From: CAZAGT01 sp964484515
GTDB taxonomy: Bacteria > Desulfobacterota > DSM-4660 > Desulfatiglandales > HGW-15
Assembly: GCA_964484515.1 (NCBI GenBank)
Contig: CAZAGT010000091.1
Coordinates: 1-15,679 of the forward strand
Length of the DNA: 15,679 bases
Direction: 5' to 3'
A program made the position numbers and the translations under genes. Below the pieces are notes generated by a model. It saw nothing but the letters and a program-made list of their open reading frames with translations. It ran no database searches and was not told the origin of the DNA. Positions 1 to 6,024 of this stretch are shown here, in pieces. The number at the start of each line of letters is the position of its first letter. Positions within the stretch are counted from its first letter, which is position 1.

Positions 1-692
1 ATCCTACCCAGCTCCTCATCCGACAAGCCTTCCTCCAGGAGCCCGGCTTTAAGTACTTCAGCTATCTGCATGAGATGATAATCTTGATTCCAGACAACAA
101 TATCGCCTCCTGCCTTTCGGAATTCTTTACTCCTGTTGATCTCATCGCAGATTGTATTGGCAAACGTCACGCCGCTGCTCATGTACTGGACGAAATCGTT
201 TCTCTCAAAATGCGGTCTCGGAAATTCCCTTGTCTTCCTATAGAAAAGCGGGGCTCTCGTTAAATGCAGTAATGGCCAGAGAAAGCCGTTGGCAAATCGA
301 CTGTAATAGCTATGCATGTGTCTGGTGTCGAAATAGACGAACCTCAGATGAAAATCGTACTCCTTGTAATGAAAGCGCATCCTTCCGTCTGTCTCTATGA
401 CGATCCGCGGGAAATAATGCGGCGCATGCCCCCCCTTGACCATGCGGTCGAATAATTTGCTGTAATGCCCGCGGGCGACGTCTATATCCCTATCCCCCAT
501 CGAGGCCCCAATCCAGGTCGGACTCCATTGGCTCGGCTTCAATAGGGAGGCCATCGCCTGGACGAGGCCGCCCTCTCCGAACCCCAGTGGCTTGGGATGA
601 ACACCCCTTTTGAGGCATTCTTCGGTCTCAGCGAGGAAGTCTTGCGAGAAGCTGAAGGGGCCCCTATTGGAGACAATCACCAAATCACTCAC
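1..692 (-). CDS. otsA: Trehalose-6-phosphate synthase-like GT20 glycosyltransferase, partial (C-terminus beyond the window)
   Basis: GT20 enzymes join UDP- or ADP-glucose to glucose-6-phosphate to give trehalose-6-phosphate in the cytoplasm. The first 230 codons are visible. They show the family N-terminal strand VIVSNRGP (residues 5-12), a glycine-rich GEGGLV loop (39-44), YYSRFANGFLWPLLH (129-143), which matches the OtsA segment holding its substrate-binding Tyr and Trp, and VWNQDYHL (200-207), matching the VWxHDYHL motif. The GTG start at 692 is chosen because AAGGA lies just upstream and an in-frame TAG precedes it at 711-713. The stretch between the GGL loop and the YY motif is about 50 residues longer than in E. 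coli OtsA, so the exact acceptor is not certain. Neighbouring otsB and treT support a trehalose role. The 191-base gap to otsB (693-883) shows no convincing promoter or terminator. Confidence 0.85.
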   Translation of the reverse strand, partial: MSDLVIVSNRGPFSFSQDFLAETEECLKRGVHPKPLGFGEGGLVQAMASLLKPSQWSPTWIGASMGDRDIDVARGHYSKLFDRMVKGGHAPHYFPRIVIETDGRMRFHYKEYDFHLRFVYFDTRHMHSYYSRFANGFLWPLLHLTRAPLFYRKTREFPRPHFERNDFVQYMSSGVTFANTICDEINRSKEFRKAGGDIVVWNQDYHLMQIAEVLKAGLLEEGLSDEELGR

Positions 693-883
693 ATCAAGAT
701 CCTTATAGTTCTATTCTGCAGCATCGTATGACCGGACCAAGCGGTGATGGATAGGATTTCGAAAAACGCTACTTTCAGCCTCACGGATTCATCGTGATGT
801 CACTGGATTTTGATTGTGGGACGGCTTACGGTATAGAAACGTTCAAAAGGTCACGACCCCGGCATTTTCGCCAAAACGTCCGA

Positions 884-1672
884 TCAGGACCTATACTCAG
901 GCAACCAGAAGTTCAAGAATTCCAAAAGCTCATCAGGTGGTCTGATCCAGAGGTCGGCTGCCGTCGCTCGCAGTTCATGGCGGACAAGAACACCCATTCC
1001 TCTCCCCTTGATAGCCCCAAATGCATCCTCGTCGGTCAAGTCGTCACCCAGGTAGGCAGCCATGCCGTCGCCGTCGGTCTCCTCGAGGACCGTTCTGACG
1101 GCGTCTCCCTTATTCCTGATTGGTATACGGAGTTCGATGCCACCATCAAATTCCTTGAGCTGGAGTTGCCAGCCTTGTGCGATAATGGAAAGCTTCGGCA
1201 GGATTTGGTCCCTTATGTCATTGACCCGCCGCTCACCGAGGCCCCGCCAATGGATTGCGAGACAACCCGGTTTCTGCTCACATCGAGCGGACAGGCCGGC
1301 CTTTTCGATCAACTCATCCGCGACCACCAGGCCTTGCAGCGCACCCTCATCCATTGGAGCAAGCTCGTAGGAACCGTCAGGCTTGAATCGTTCCAAGCCA
1401 TGTGACCCCCAGATCTCCGGATTCGGCTCTAACTGCAAGAGGGGGATAAGATCTTTTGTCCACCTGCCGGTTACGATAATCAGCCGGATATCAGAGGTGT
1501 TCATGAGTCGCTTGACCATCTCCCGCACGCCCGGGTAAGGGAAGGCCTTCGCCGGTTCGACACGGAACGGCGCAAGGGTGCCGTCATAGTCCAGGAATAG
1601 GACCTTCTGAGGGGCCTCATGCAAGCGTCTGAGGAACGAGCCGAAATCAAGTTGTGAATTCAATATCTTCAT
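884..1672 (-). CDS. otsB: Trehalose-6-phosphate phosphatase (HAD superfamily)
   Basis: This enzyme dephosphorylates trehalose-6-phosphate to trehalose, the second step of the OtsA/OtsB route. The 262-residue length is typical. HAD motif 1 is LDYDGTLAPF (27-36), with the first Asp as expected nucleophile and the second as acid/base. Motif 2 is VTGR (67-70). The T6PP signature GSHGLE is at 89-94, the NKG lysine at 187-189, and motif 4, GDDLTDEDAF, at 209-218, supplies the Mg-binding acids. All catalytic positions appear intact. The gene begins 27 bases after the treT stop, consistent with co-transcription. The ribosome binding site before the ATG is weak (TATTGGGCT), so translation may depend partly on coupling. 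Confidence 0.93.
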   Translation of the reverse strand: MKILNSQLDFGSFLRRLHEAPQKVLFLDYDGTLAPFRVEPAKAFPYPGVREMVKRLMNTSDIRLIIVTGRWTKDLIPLLQLEPNPEIWGSHGLERFKPDGSYELAPMDEGALQGLVVADELIEKAGLSARCEQKPGCLAIHWRGLGERRVNDIRDQILPKLSIIAQGWQLQLKEFDGGIELRIPIRNKGDAVRTVLEETDGDGMAAYLGDDLTDEDAFGAIKGRGMGVLVRHELRATAADLWIRPPDELLEFLNFWLPEYRS

Positions 1673-1699
1673 AGCCCAATAGGTGTTGATGCTAAGACT

Positions 1700-2947
1700 C
1701 TAGCCTAAATGGATTCTATCCCTGTGACCCTGCATGAGGAAAAACATAAGAGTCAGATACTCTCTCAGGTGCCTTGTGATGAGGAAATTTTCGCGAACGA
1801 ATTCCCGCGCTTTCTGACCCATTTCTTCCAGCTTGGGGCGGTCATGTAGGAAGTAACGAATCCGCAGTGCGGCTCCTTCGGGTGTATTGACCAGAAAACC
1901 CGTGTGGTGATTCACGACTTGGGTACGAATCCCTCCTGTGTCTCCCCCAATGACCGGCTTTTGCTTCCACATCGCTTCCGTGACCGTGAGGCCGAATCCT
2001 TCTTTGATCGATTTCTGCAAGACGATATCAGCGCTACGCTGTAAGGCATTGATGGTGCGATGGGCGTCACCTGGCAACAGCAGGATATGGATGTCAGGGT
2101 CATCCTTGGCCGCCGTGCGAACCTCGTTCAGGACCTCCTCTCCTTCCGGATCGTCTGTTGCACCACCGCCGGCAAGCACCAACTGAAGCGCTGGCACAAA
2201 CTTCTTGGCCAGCCGGTAAGCCAGAATGACCCCGACAGGATCTTTGAATCTGTCATAACGCGAGATCTGGATAACCAAGGGCCTTTCAGGATCAAGTCCA
2301 AATCGGCTCTGGACTTCCTTTATCTCGACACCATCCAGTTCAATGTTCTTCTCGTGGAGGGGGTCGATACTTGGCGGAATGATGTAAACAGGATGCGGCA
2401 GCTGCTGTGCAAAGGCTGAAAGGGAAAATATGCTCGCATCATAATTGACGACGAATTCCCTCAGGTACTTCCAGACAGTTCTAAACGGCTTGCTCGCATC
2501 AATATGACAGCGCCAAACCCATTTGCCCTGTCGATCCGGGATATACTTGATCAGGGGCGCCGGTTGAGGATCATGGATGATGACCACATCGGCTTCTCTA
2601 AGGGTATCTCGTAAGGCCTCGGCTGTCCTCCTGTTCGTCTCTTCGTAGACCCGCAACTGACTGTCAGGTATAACGACACGGTTTCCCTGGATGCCGTTAT
2701 GAAAACTCTTCGTGCATTGATAAAAAGAAGACTCACCTGAAATGATCTCCCACGACGCCTCGATTCCTAAATCGATCATCAGGGGGACCATCTTGTGGAG
2801 GATCTCCGCGACCCCGCCCCCCACCCGGGTCGAATTGACGTGCACCACTCGCAGACCCTTCAGTGGCCCTGCCAGTTGGCTCAGATGCTCAACGACGTCG
2901 ACACCGGCCAGCGTCGTGTAGTCTTCCAGGAGGCCCTTGTCCTTCAT
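1700..2947 (-). CDS. treT: Trehalose synthase TreT (nucleotide-glucose:glucose glycosyltransferase, GT4)
   Basis: TreT makes trehalose directly from ADP- or UDP-glucose and free glucose, and is reversible in some archaea and Thermotoga. The 415-residue protein has the GT-B fold landmarks: a donor-side glycine loop RVGGGVAEIL (41-50), HDPQP (125-129), the basic QISRYDRFKDP (227-237), and the GT4 E-x7-E signature EGFGLTVTE (316-324) followed by PVIGGDTGGI (331-340). The ATG at 2947 is preferred over an in-frame ATG at 2980 because AGGGAG sits just upstream and it starts 10 bases after the previous stop, whereas the longer form would overlap that gene. It is co-directional with otsB and otsA, so the operon holds two routes to trehalose. 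Confidence 0.9.
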   Translation of the reverse strand: MKDKGLLEDYTTLAGVDVVEHLSQLAGPLKGLRVVHVNSTRVGGGVAEILHKMVPLMIDLGIEASWEIISGESSFYQCTKSFHNGIQGNRVVIPDSQLRVYEETNRRTAEALRDTLREADVVIIHDPQPAPLIKYIPDRQGKWVWRCHIDASKPFRTVWKYLREFVVNYDASIFSLSAFAQQLPHPVYIIPPSIDPLHEKNIELDGVEIKEVQSRFGLDPERPLVIQISRYDRFKDPVGVILAYRLAKKFVPALQLVLAGGGATDDPEGEEVLNEVRTAAKDDPDIHILLLPGDAHRTINALQRSADIVLQKSIKEGFGLTVTEAMWKQKPVIGGDTGGIRTQVVNHHTGFLVNTPEGAALRIRYFLHDRPKLEEMGQKAREFVRENFLITRHLREYLTLMFFLMQGHRDRIHLG

Positions 2948-2957
2948 CCTGCTCCCT

Positions 2958-3617
2958 TCAGAAGTATTCCGTAAAGACATTCGTTAGCTCATCCCGCAAC
3001 CCGGAAAGGGGGGCGAAGTAAGGATCGATGCCTTTGATCCGCTCGCACAGTGCATCGTATTTGGCACCGTATCCCATCAGCCAGTTACGGAAATCGTCGA
3101 CCGCATCCTGATTTCGCTGCCGCGCATCGATGAAATGATAGAATATCGTACCGAGGGACACCGTGGGCAAGACGCTCGGAAAGCCTGCTGGTTCCTCCAC
3201 CACCTTCCTCGTATCAAAGACCACGATCTGAGAGCGGATGAATTCGAATTGATCATCTCTTTTGGCCCAAAGGGGAATATCGTTTTCGTCCAAAAACTCC
3301 TCTATGACATCGACCAATTCATGCCGCAGGCCTTCGAGGTCATCAAAATCGGTAGGATCGATGACGGCAAGACGTTCGGCTAGGATCTTGTCGTGGAGGC
3401 TGTTTGCCGCCCAGATCGCAAAATCATTATGGTATTCGGGATTATCAAAGCGCGGCCGGAGCAACCCGCCCCAGAAATGGTAGTAGATGCTGTCGGGACT
3501 AACGTCACGCAGGAGCTCTGCGAATTCTCTCAAATTCTGGGCACGCTTTCCGGTCGCAATGGCCATCAAAGCGCTGTCTTTGATTGCAAATGGTTCCACA
3601 TTATCACTTGTCTCCAT
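2958..3617 (-). CDS. DUF5752-like protein with an internal duplication
   Basis: A 219-residue soluble protein of unknown biochemical role. By sequence memory it matches the DUF5752 family, which I associate with trehalose and other glycosyltransferase genes; that link is not verified here. The protein contains two related halves. Residues about 39-107 (VSPDSIYYHF... DF.IWA... IDP... LEGLRHELVDVIEEF) align with about 152-218 (VSLGTIFYHF... DFRNWL... IDP... LSGLRDELTNVFTEY). They share a YHF motif, a DFxxW motif, IDP, and a GLRxEL helix. No signal peptide or membrane segment is visible. It is the first gene of the trehalose operon, with GAGG 11 bases before the ATG and treT starting 10 bases after its stop. 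A regulatory or structural partner of TreT is a reasonable guess only. Confidence 0.8.
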   Translation of the reverse strand: METSDNVEPFAIKDSALMAIATGKRAQNLREFAELLRDVSPDSIYYHFWGGLLRPRFDNPEYHNDFAIWAANSLHDKILAERLAVIDPTDFDDLEGLRHELVDVIEEFLDENDIPLWAKRDDQFEFIRSQIVVFDTRKVVEEPAGFPSVLPTVSLGTIFYHFIDARQRNQDAVDDFRNWLMGYGAKYDALCERIKGIDPYFAPLSGLRDELTNVFTEYF

Positions 3618-3705
3618 CAGGTTGCCTCATTAAGCCTTAGAATATGAACCAGCAGAGGACTTGCCCCAACACCTTACAAAGTCATTTGACGAGCAGTATC
3701 TGAAG

Positions 3706-3735
3706 CTTATACCTCGCCTGTGAACACAGAGTCAA
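3706..3735 (-). promoter_or_regulatory. Sigma-70-type promoter for the trehalose operon
   Basis: Read on the minus strand, TTGACT (3735-3730) and TATAAG (3711-3706) are separated by 18 bases. Each box matches the consensus at five of six positions. A transcript starting near 3699 would have a leader of about 80 bases before the DUF5752-like gene. This implies that the trehalose genes can be transcribed independently of the long upstream operon. It is prediction from sequence only. Confidence 0.6.
3718..3729. promoter_or_regulatory. Operator-like 12-bp perfect palindrome inside the promoter spacer
   Basis: CTGTGAACACAG is a perfect inverted repeat (CTGTG-AA-CACAG) lying exactly between the -35 and -10 boxes of the predicted trehalose-operon promoter. 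A dimeric regulator bound here would block RNA polymerase. No regulator gene is present in the window, and the site does not match a recognised consensus well enough to name one. Confidence 0.4.
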
Positions 3736-3943
3736 TCATGCCCTCCAGGATCTTCTATGTCCGAGTGAACCCTACTGTTGCATAAACAACACGACTGAAG
3801 GTGTGCAAAGACAATAATAACAATATTTTCAGCCATTCTTGGCGTTATTCCAGGATATCACCAACCGTGAGATCTAGCGAAACCCAAAAGATGTCGTGTT
3901 GTTTACCCTTTGGGAAAGCCGATGATACCGCATCTTCTGCGTT

Positions 3944-3984
3944 GCCAAGGGCTTGCAGTAGGTTACTACGGCTGCACCCTTGGC
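3944..3984. repeat. Imperfect 13-bp inverted repeat (stem-loop)
   Basis: GCCAAGGG (3944-3951) pairs with CCCTTGGC (3977-3984). After a two-base bulge, TGCAG (3954-3958) pairs with CTGCA (3972-3976), enclosing a 13-base loop in which GTAG and CTAC can pair further. It lies 62 bases or more past the stop of the nuclease-family gene. No T-run follows on either strand, so a classic intrinsic terminator is not supported. It could be an RNA-stabilising or Rho-pause structure, or a dispersed repeat. Confidence 0.55.
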
Positions 3985-4045
3985 GCCTGGAATCTGCAGC
4001 ATCCTCGACTTTTGCAACCTTAGGGTGAATCTGTTGTGGGTGGGC

Positions 4046-4540
4046 TCAATCATCTTCCTGGTCATCAAGGGCAGATTCCTCAAGTATCTCCTGCCAATTC
4101 TTGCCCTGATACCTTCTCCTTGGTTTGCTTTTGGGCTGCAAATCGATCTGTTCTGAGGCTTTGAGCACATCTTCCGCGACAAAAATAGGTGCCTTGACCC
4201 TCAGTGAAAGGGCTAACGCATCGCTTGGTCTTGCGTCAATCGATAGCTCCCGACCCTTGTGGTCGATGCTGATGAGGGCAAAGAAGGTGTTGTCCTTCAG
4301 ATCCGAAACGACGATTCTGTTTACTTTGACCTCAATGGAATCAATGACACTCTTGATGAGATCATGGGTCATGGGCCTGGAAAACGTTACTCCTTCCAGC
4401 ACGCTGGCAATGGCTTGGGCCTCAAGCAACCCAATCCATATGGGCAGCGTCCTTTCACCGTCAACTTCCTTTAGGATGACGACAGGGTCTTTCGATTCAG
4501 GATCAAGGGCCAAGATGGAGATGTATACTTGCCTCAGCAT
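4046..4540 (-). CDS. Bifunctional nuclease family protein (DUF151/BFN)
   Basis: A 164-residue protein. The family is named for plant and mycobacterial-type proteins reported to have RNase/DNase activity, but for most bacterial members the substrate is unknown. Family hallmarks are LPIWIG (32-37), the adjacent helix EAQAIA (40-45), RPMTHDLI (55-62) and the diagnostic DARPSDALALSLR (102-114) followed by APIFVAEDVL. The C-terminal 30 residues are basic and then acidic (KPRRRYQ... DDQEDD) and probably disordered. A textbook AAGGAGG lies 9-10 bases before the ATG. It starts 55 bases after infA and is probably the last gene of the upstream transcript. Confidence 0.9.
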   Translation of the reverse strand: MLRQVYISILALDPESKDPVVILKEVDGERTLPIWIGLLEAQAIASVLEGVTFSRPMTHDLIKSVIDSIEVKVNRIVVSDLKDNTFFALISIDHKGRELSIDARPSDALALSLRVKAPIFVAEDVLKASEQIDLQPKSKPRRRYQGKNWQEILEESALDDQEDD

Positions 4541-4595
4541 CTTAATGCCTCCTTACAGGCCGGATAGACAGTGCCATCCTTCTTAGAATCCTTTC

Positions 4596-4814
4596 TCATC
4601 TGATGCGGTAGGTCACCAACCCATGGGTGGTGTCGTACGGTGAGACGGCGACCTTCACGCGATCCCCTTGCACCACCTTGATCCCGTATTTCTTCATTTT
4701 GCCGCAAAGGACGCCTCTGACAACGACACCATTGTCGCATTCGATTTCCATCGTTCCGCCACCCAGAAGCCTAACTACTTTACCTTGAAGGTCAAGTAAA
4801 TCGTCTCGACTCAA
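4596..4814 (-). CDS. infA: Translation initiation factor IF-1, divergent paralogue, TTG start
   Basis: IF-1 is a single OB-fold protein that binds the 30S A site during initiation. The 72-residue length is normal, and the C-terminal signature GDRVKVAVSPYDTTHGLVTYR (50-70) resembles GDxVxVELSPYDLTKGRIxYR of IF-1. The central HISGKMRxxxIRI motif has become VLCGKMKKYGIKV (35-47), and the first strand has an unusual GGG run (18-20). This suggests a second, diverged copy rather than the main one. The TTG start at 4814 is supported by AGAGGGA at 4818-4824; no ATG fits. It is not among ribosomal-protein or secY genes, where infA usually sits, but between a membrane protein and a nuclease-family gene. 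Confidence 0.85.
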   Translation of the reverse strand: MSRDDLLDLQGKVVRLLGGGTMEIECDNGVVVRGVLCGKMKKYGIKVVQGDRVKVAVSPYDTTHGLVTYRIR

Positions 4815-4841
4815 GATTCCCTCTTCGTTTTTATTCTGTTC

Positions 4842-5672
4842 TTAACCTAAACCAACCTCGTATTCCTTGTCAAAAATGACCTGTCCGGACCGATCGTAGA
4901 TCAGCACCCGCAAGGAGTCAGGCGCTTCGCCTTCCGGCGAAAGTTCGAATTTGCCCACGATCGGGACATACCTTCTGATCCGAAAACGTCGGCCTTTCCG
5001 GTAGTTCAGGGGCACGCCGTTACGCAACACCTGCGGCGGAAAGGCCCATATCCGGCGGGGTTCGTTACCGCTATCGGCGGCAATGAGATGGACGTAGCCG
5101 TCCACCGGGTCATTCCCTTGTGCAAGGTTAATAAGTTTGAATCGAACGGTCGCCCTGGAATCCTCACTAGAGAAGATCAGATCCTCGATATCCACAATCC
5201 CTTGGGAGTCCCCTGCCGGAAGTCCCTCCTGAGGCTCGGGTGAACCTCCGGTGGCGATGTCAGGCAGTGATTCCGGTTCTTCGACGGTTCGCCTTTGGCG
5301 TTCGCGATGGGTTTCAATACGATCGATCTGCTGCTCTAGGCTCGCTATACGTCGCTTGTAATCTTGAAGACCGCTCCGTGCTTGTTCCAAATCCCTCTGT
5401 TTTCGCTCAAGCATCCGATCCATCTCTATGTTCGTAAAACGCAGATCCGCATATTTATTGATTGCGACGATCGATATGATGATATAGGCGAAAAAGAAGG
5501 TCGTGGCGGTTACAAGGATCCTTGGCGAAATCCTGAAAGAGAGGACTGACCCCAACCTCCTGACGATCATGACCGTCAGGGGCCCACCTGTTGACCGCCC
5601 TGTCCCCTCCGCTGCAGACGGGTCGCTCGGCTTTGCGGGTCTTGCCTCTTGCTCTTTTTTTATAGGGGTCAT
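4842..5672 (-). CDS. One-pass membrane protein with coiled coil and extracytoplasmic beta-rich domain
   Basis: I do not recognise a named family. The 276 residues divide into a charged, Pro/Ser-rich N-terminus (1-50), one hydrophobic segment (about 51-71, VTATTFFFAYIIISIVAI), a strongly heptad-like coiled coil (about 82-130, rich in Glu, Arg, Gln and Leu), an acidic Pro/Gly linker (131-158), and a C-terminal beta-rich domain (159-276). Arginines before the membrane segment predict a cytoplasmic N-terminus and an extracytoplasmic C-terminal part. This layout is common in periplasmic scaffold, envelope-stress and polysaccharide-export accessory proteins, but no function is implied by it. AGGAG lies 12 bases before the ATG, a long spacing. 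The infA start follows 27 bases after its stop. Confidence 0.75.
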   Translation of the reverse strand: MTPIKKEQEARPAKPSDPSAAEGTGRSTGGPLTVMIVRRLGSVLSFRISPRILVTATTFFFAYIIISIVAINKYADLRFTNIEMDRMLERKQRDLEQARSGLQDYKRRIASLEQQIDRIETHRERQRRTVEEPESLPDIATGGSPEPQEGLPAGDSQGIVDIEDLIFSSEDSRATVRFKLINLAQGNDPVDGYVHLIAADSGNEPRRIWAFPPQVLRNGVPLNYRKGRRFRIRRYVPIVGKFELSPEGEAPDSLRVLIYDRSGQVIFDKEYEVGLG

Positions 5673-5732
5673 ACCTGCAAGTGACTCCTATGTGAATCCC
5701 CACCTGAGATTATGACAATAGTCATTCCTTCG

Positions 5733-5969
5733 TCAGTCCGTGGAACTACTCAAAATTCGACCGAAAGTCCCGACATTCCGTTCGATCGTATAACGATACT
5801 CGTATTCCGTGTCGTTGCTCTTGCAGTCCTTCATGTGGAGTGCATCGTTCTTCTCGTTATATGGCTTTTCGAGAGAGTCGATCCATTCCGATATCTGTCT
5901 GTTTGCCTCGGCAATCCGCTCTGCAACCGGCATCCTTTTCGGCAACACAATGGTCTTGGTCTCAGGCAT
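5733..5969 (-). CDS. Small hypothetical protein, 78 residues
   Basis: No family is recognised. The ATG at 5969 is chosen because an excellent AAGGAGGAGT (5974-5983) sits five or six bases upstream; an in-frame ATG at 6047 would overlap the preceding synthetase gene and lacks such a site. The protein begins with a basic proline-containing segment (TIVLPKRMPVAERIAEANR), then an amphipathic helix with SEWIDSLEKPYNEKND, and a polar C-terminus with DTEYEYRYTIER. It has one Cys and no membrane segment. It sits 55 bases after the AsnB-like gene and 60 before the membrane protein, so it may be co-expressed with either. Confidence 0.6.
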   Translation of the reverse strand: MPETKTIVLPKRMPVAERIAEANRQISEWIDSLEKPYNEKNDALHMKDCKSNDTEYEYRYTIERNVGTFGRILSSSTD

Positions 5970-6024
5970 TGCAACTCCTCCTTGTACAATGTTAAAGCCA
6001 CATGGGGGTCTCCCCACCCAGCCT

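Larger units (their letters stand above)
3618..4045. other. 428-base intergenic region between the two gene blocks
   Basis: This is the only long gene-free stretch in the window. From the right it contains an open but start-less frame in phase with the stop codon of the nuclease-family gene (4045 to 3845), an imperfect 13-bp inverted repeat (3944-3984), an AT-rich stretch near 3815-3835, and the predicted trehalose promoter (3706-3735). Short open frames on either strand here lack ribosome binding sites and recognisable domains. No T-rich intrinsic terminator is evident. Confidence 0.6.

Noticed and set aside
794..1405. 203-codon open frame on the plus strand opposite otsB
   Set aside because: It lies antisense to a protein with all HAD phosphatase motifs, and its translation shows no family features.
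2948..2980. Upstream in-frame ATG at 2980 as the treT start
   Set aside because: It would overlap the preceding gene by 23 bases, and the ATG at 2947 has a good AGGGAG site.
3944..3984. Reading the inverted repeat as an intrinsic terminator
   Set aside because: No uridine-rich tract follows the stem on either strand; it is listed as a repeat only.
5711..5724. Hairpin ATGACAATAGTCAT before the membrane-protein gene
   Set aside because: The stem is only 5 bp and no T-run follows, so neither a terminator nor an operator can be supported.
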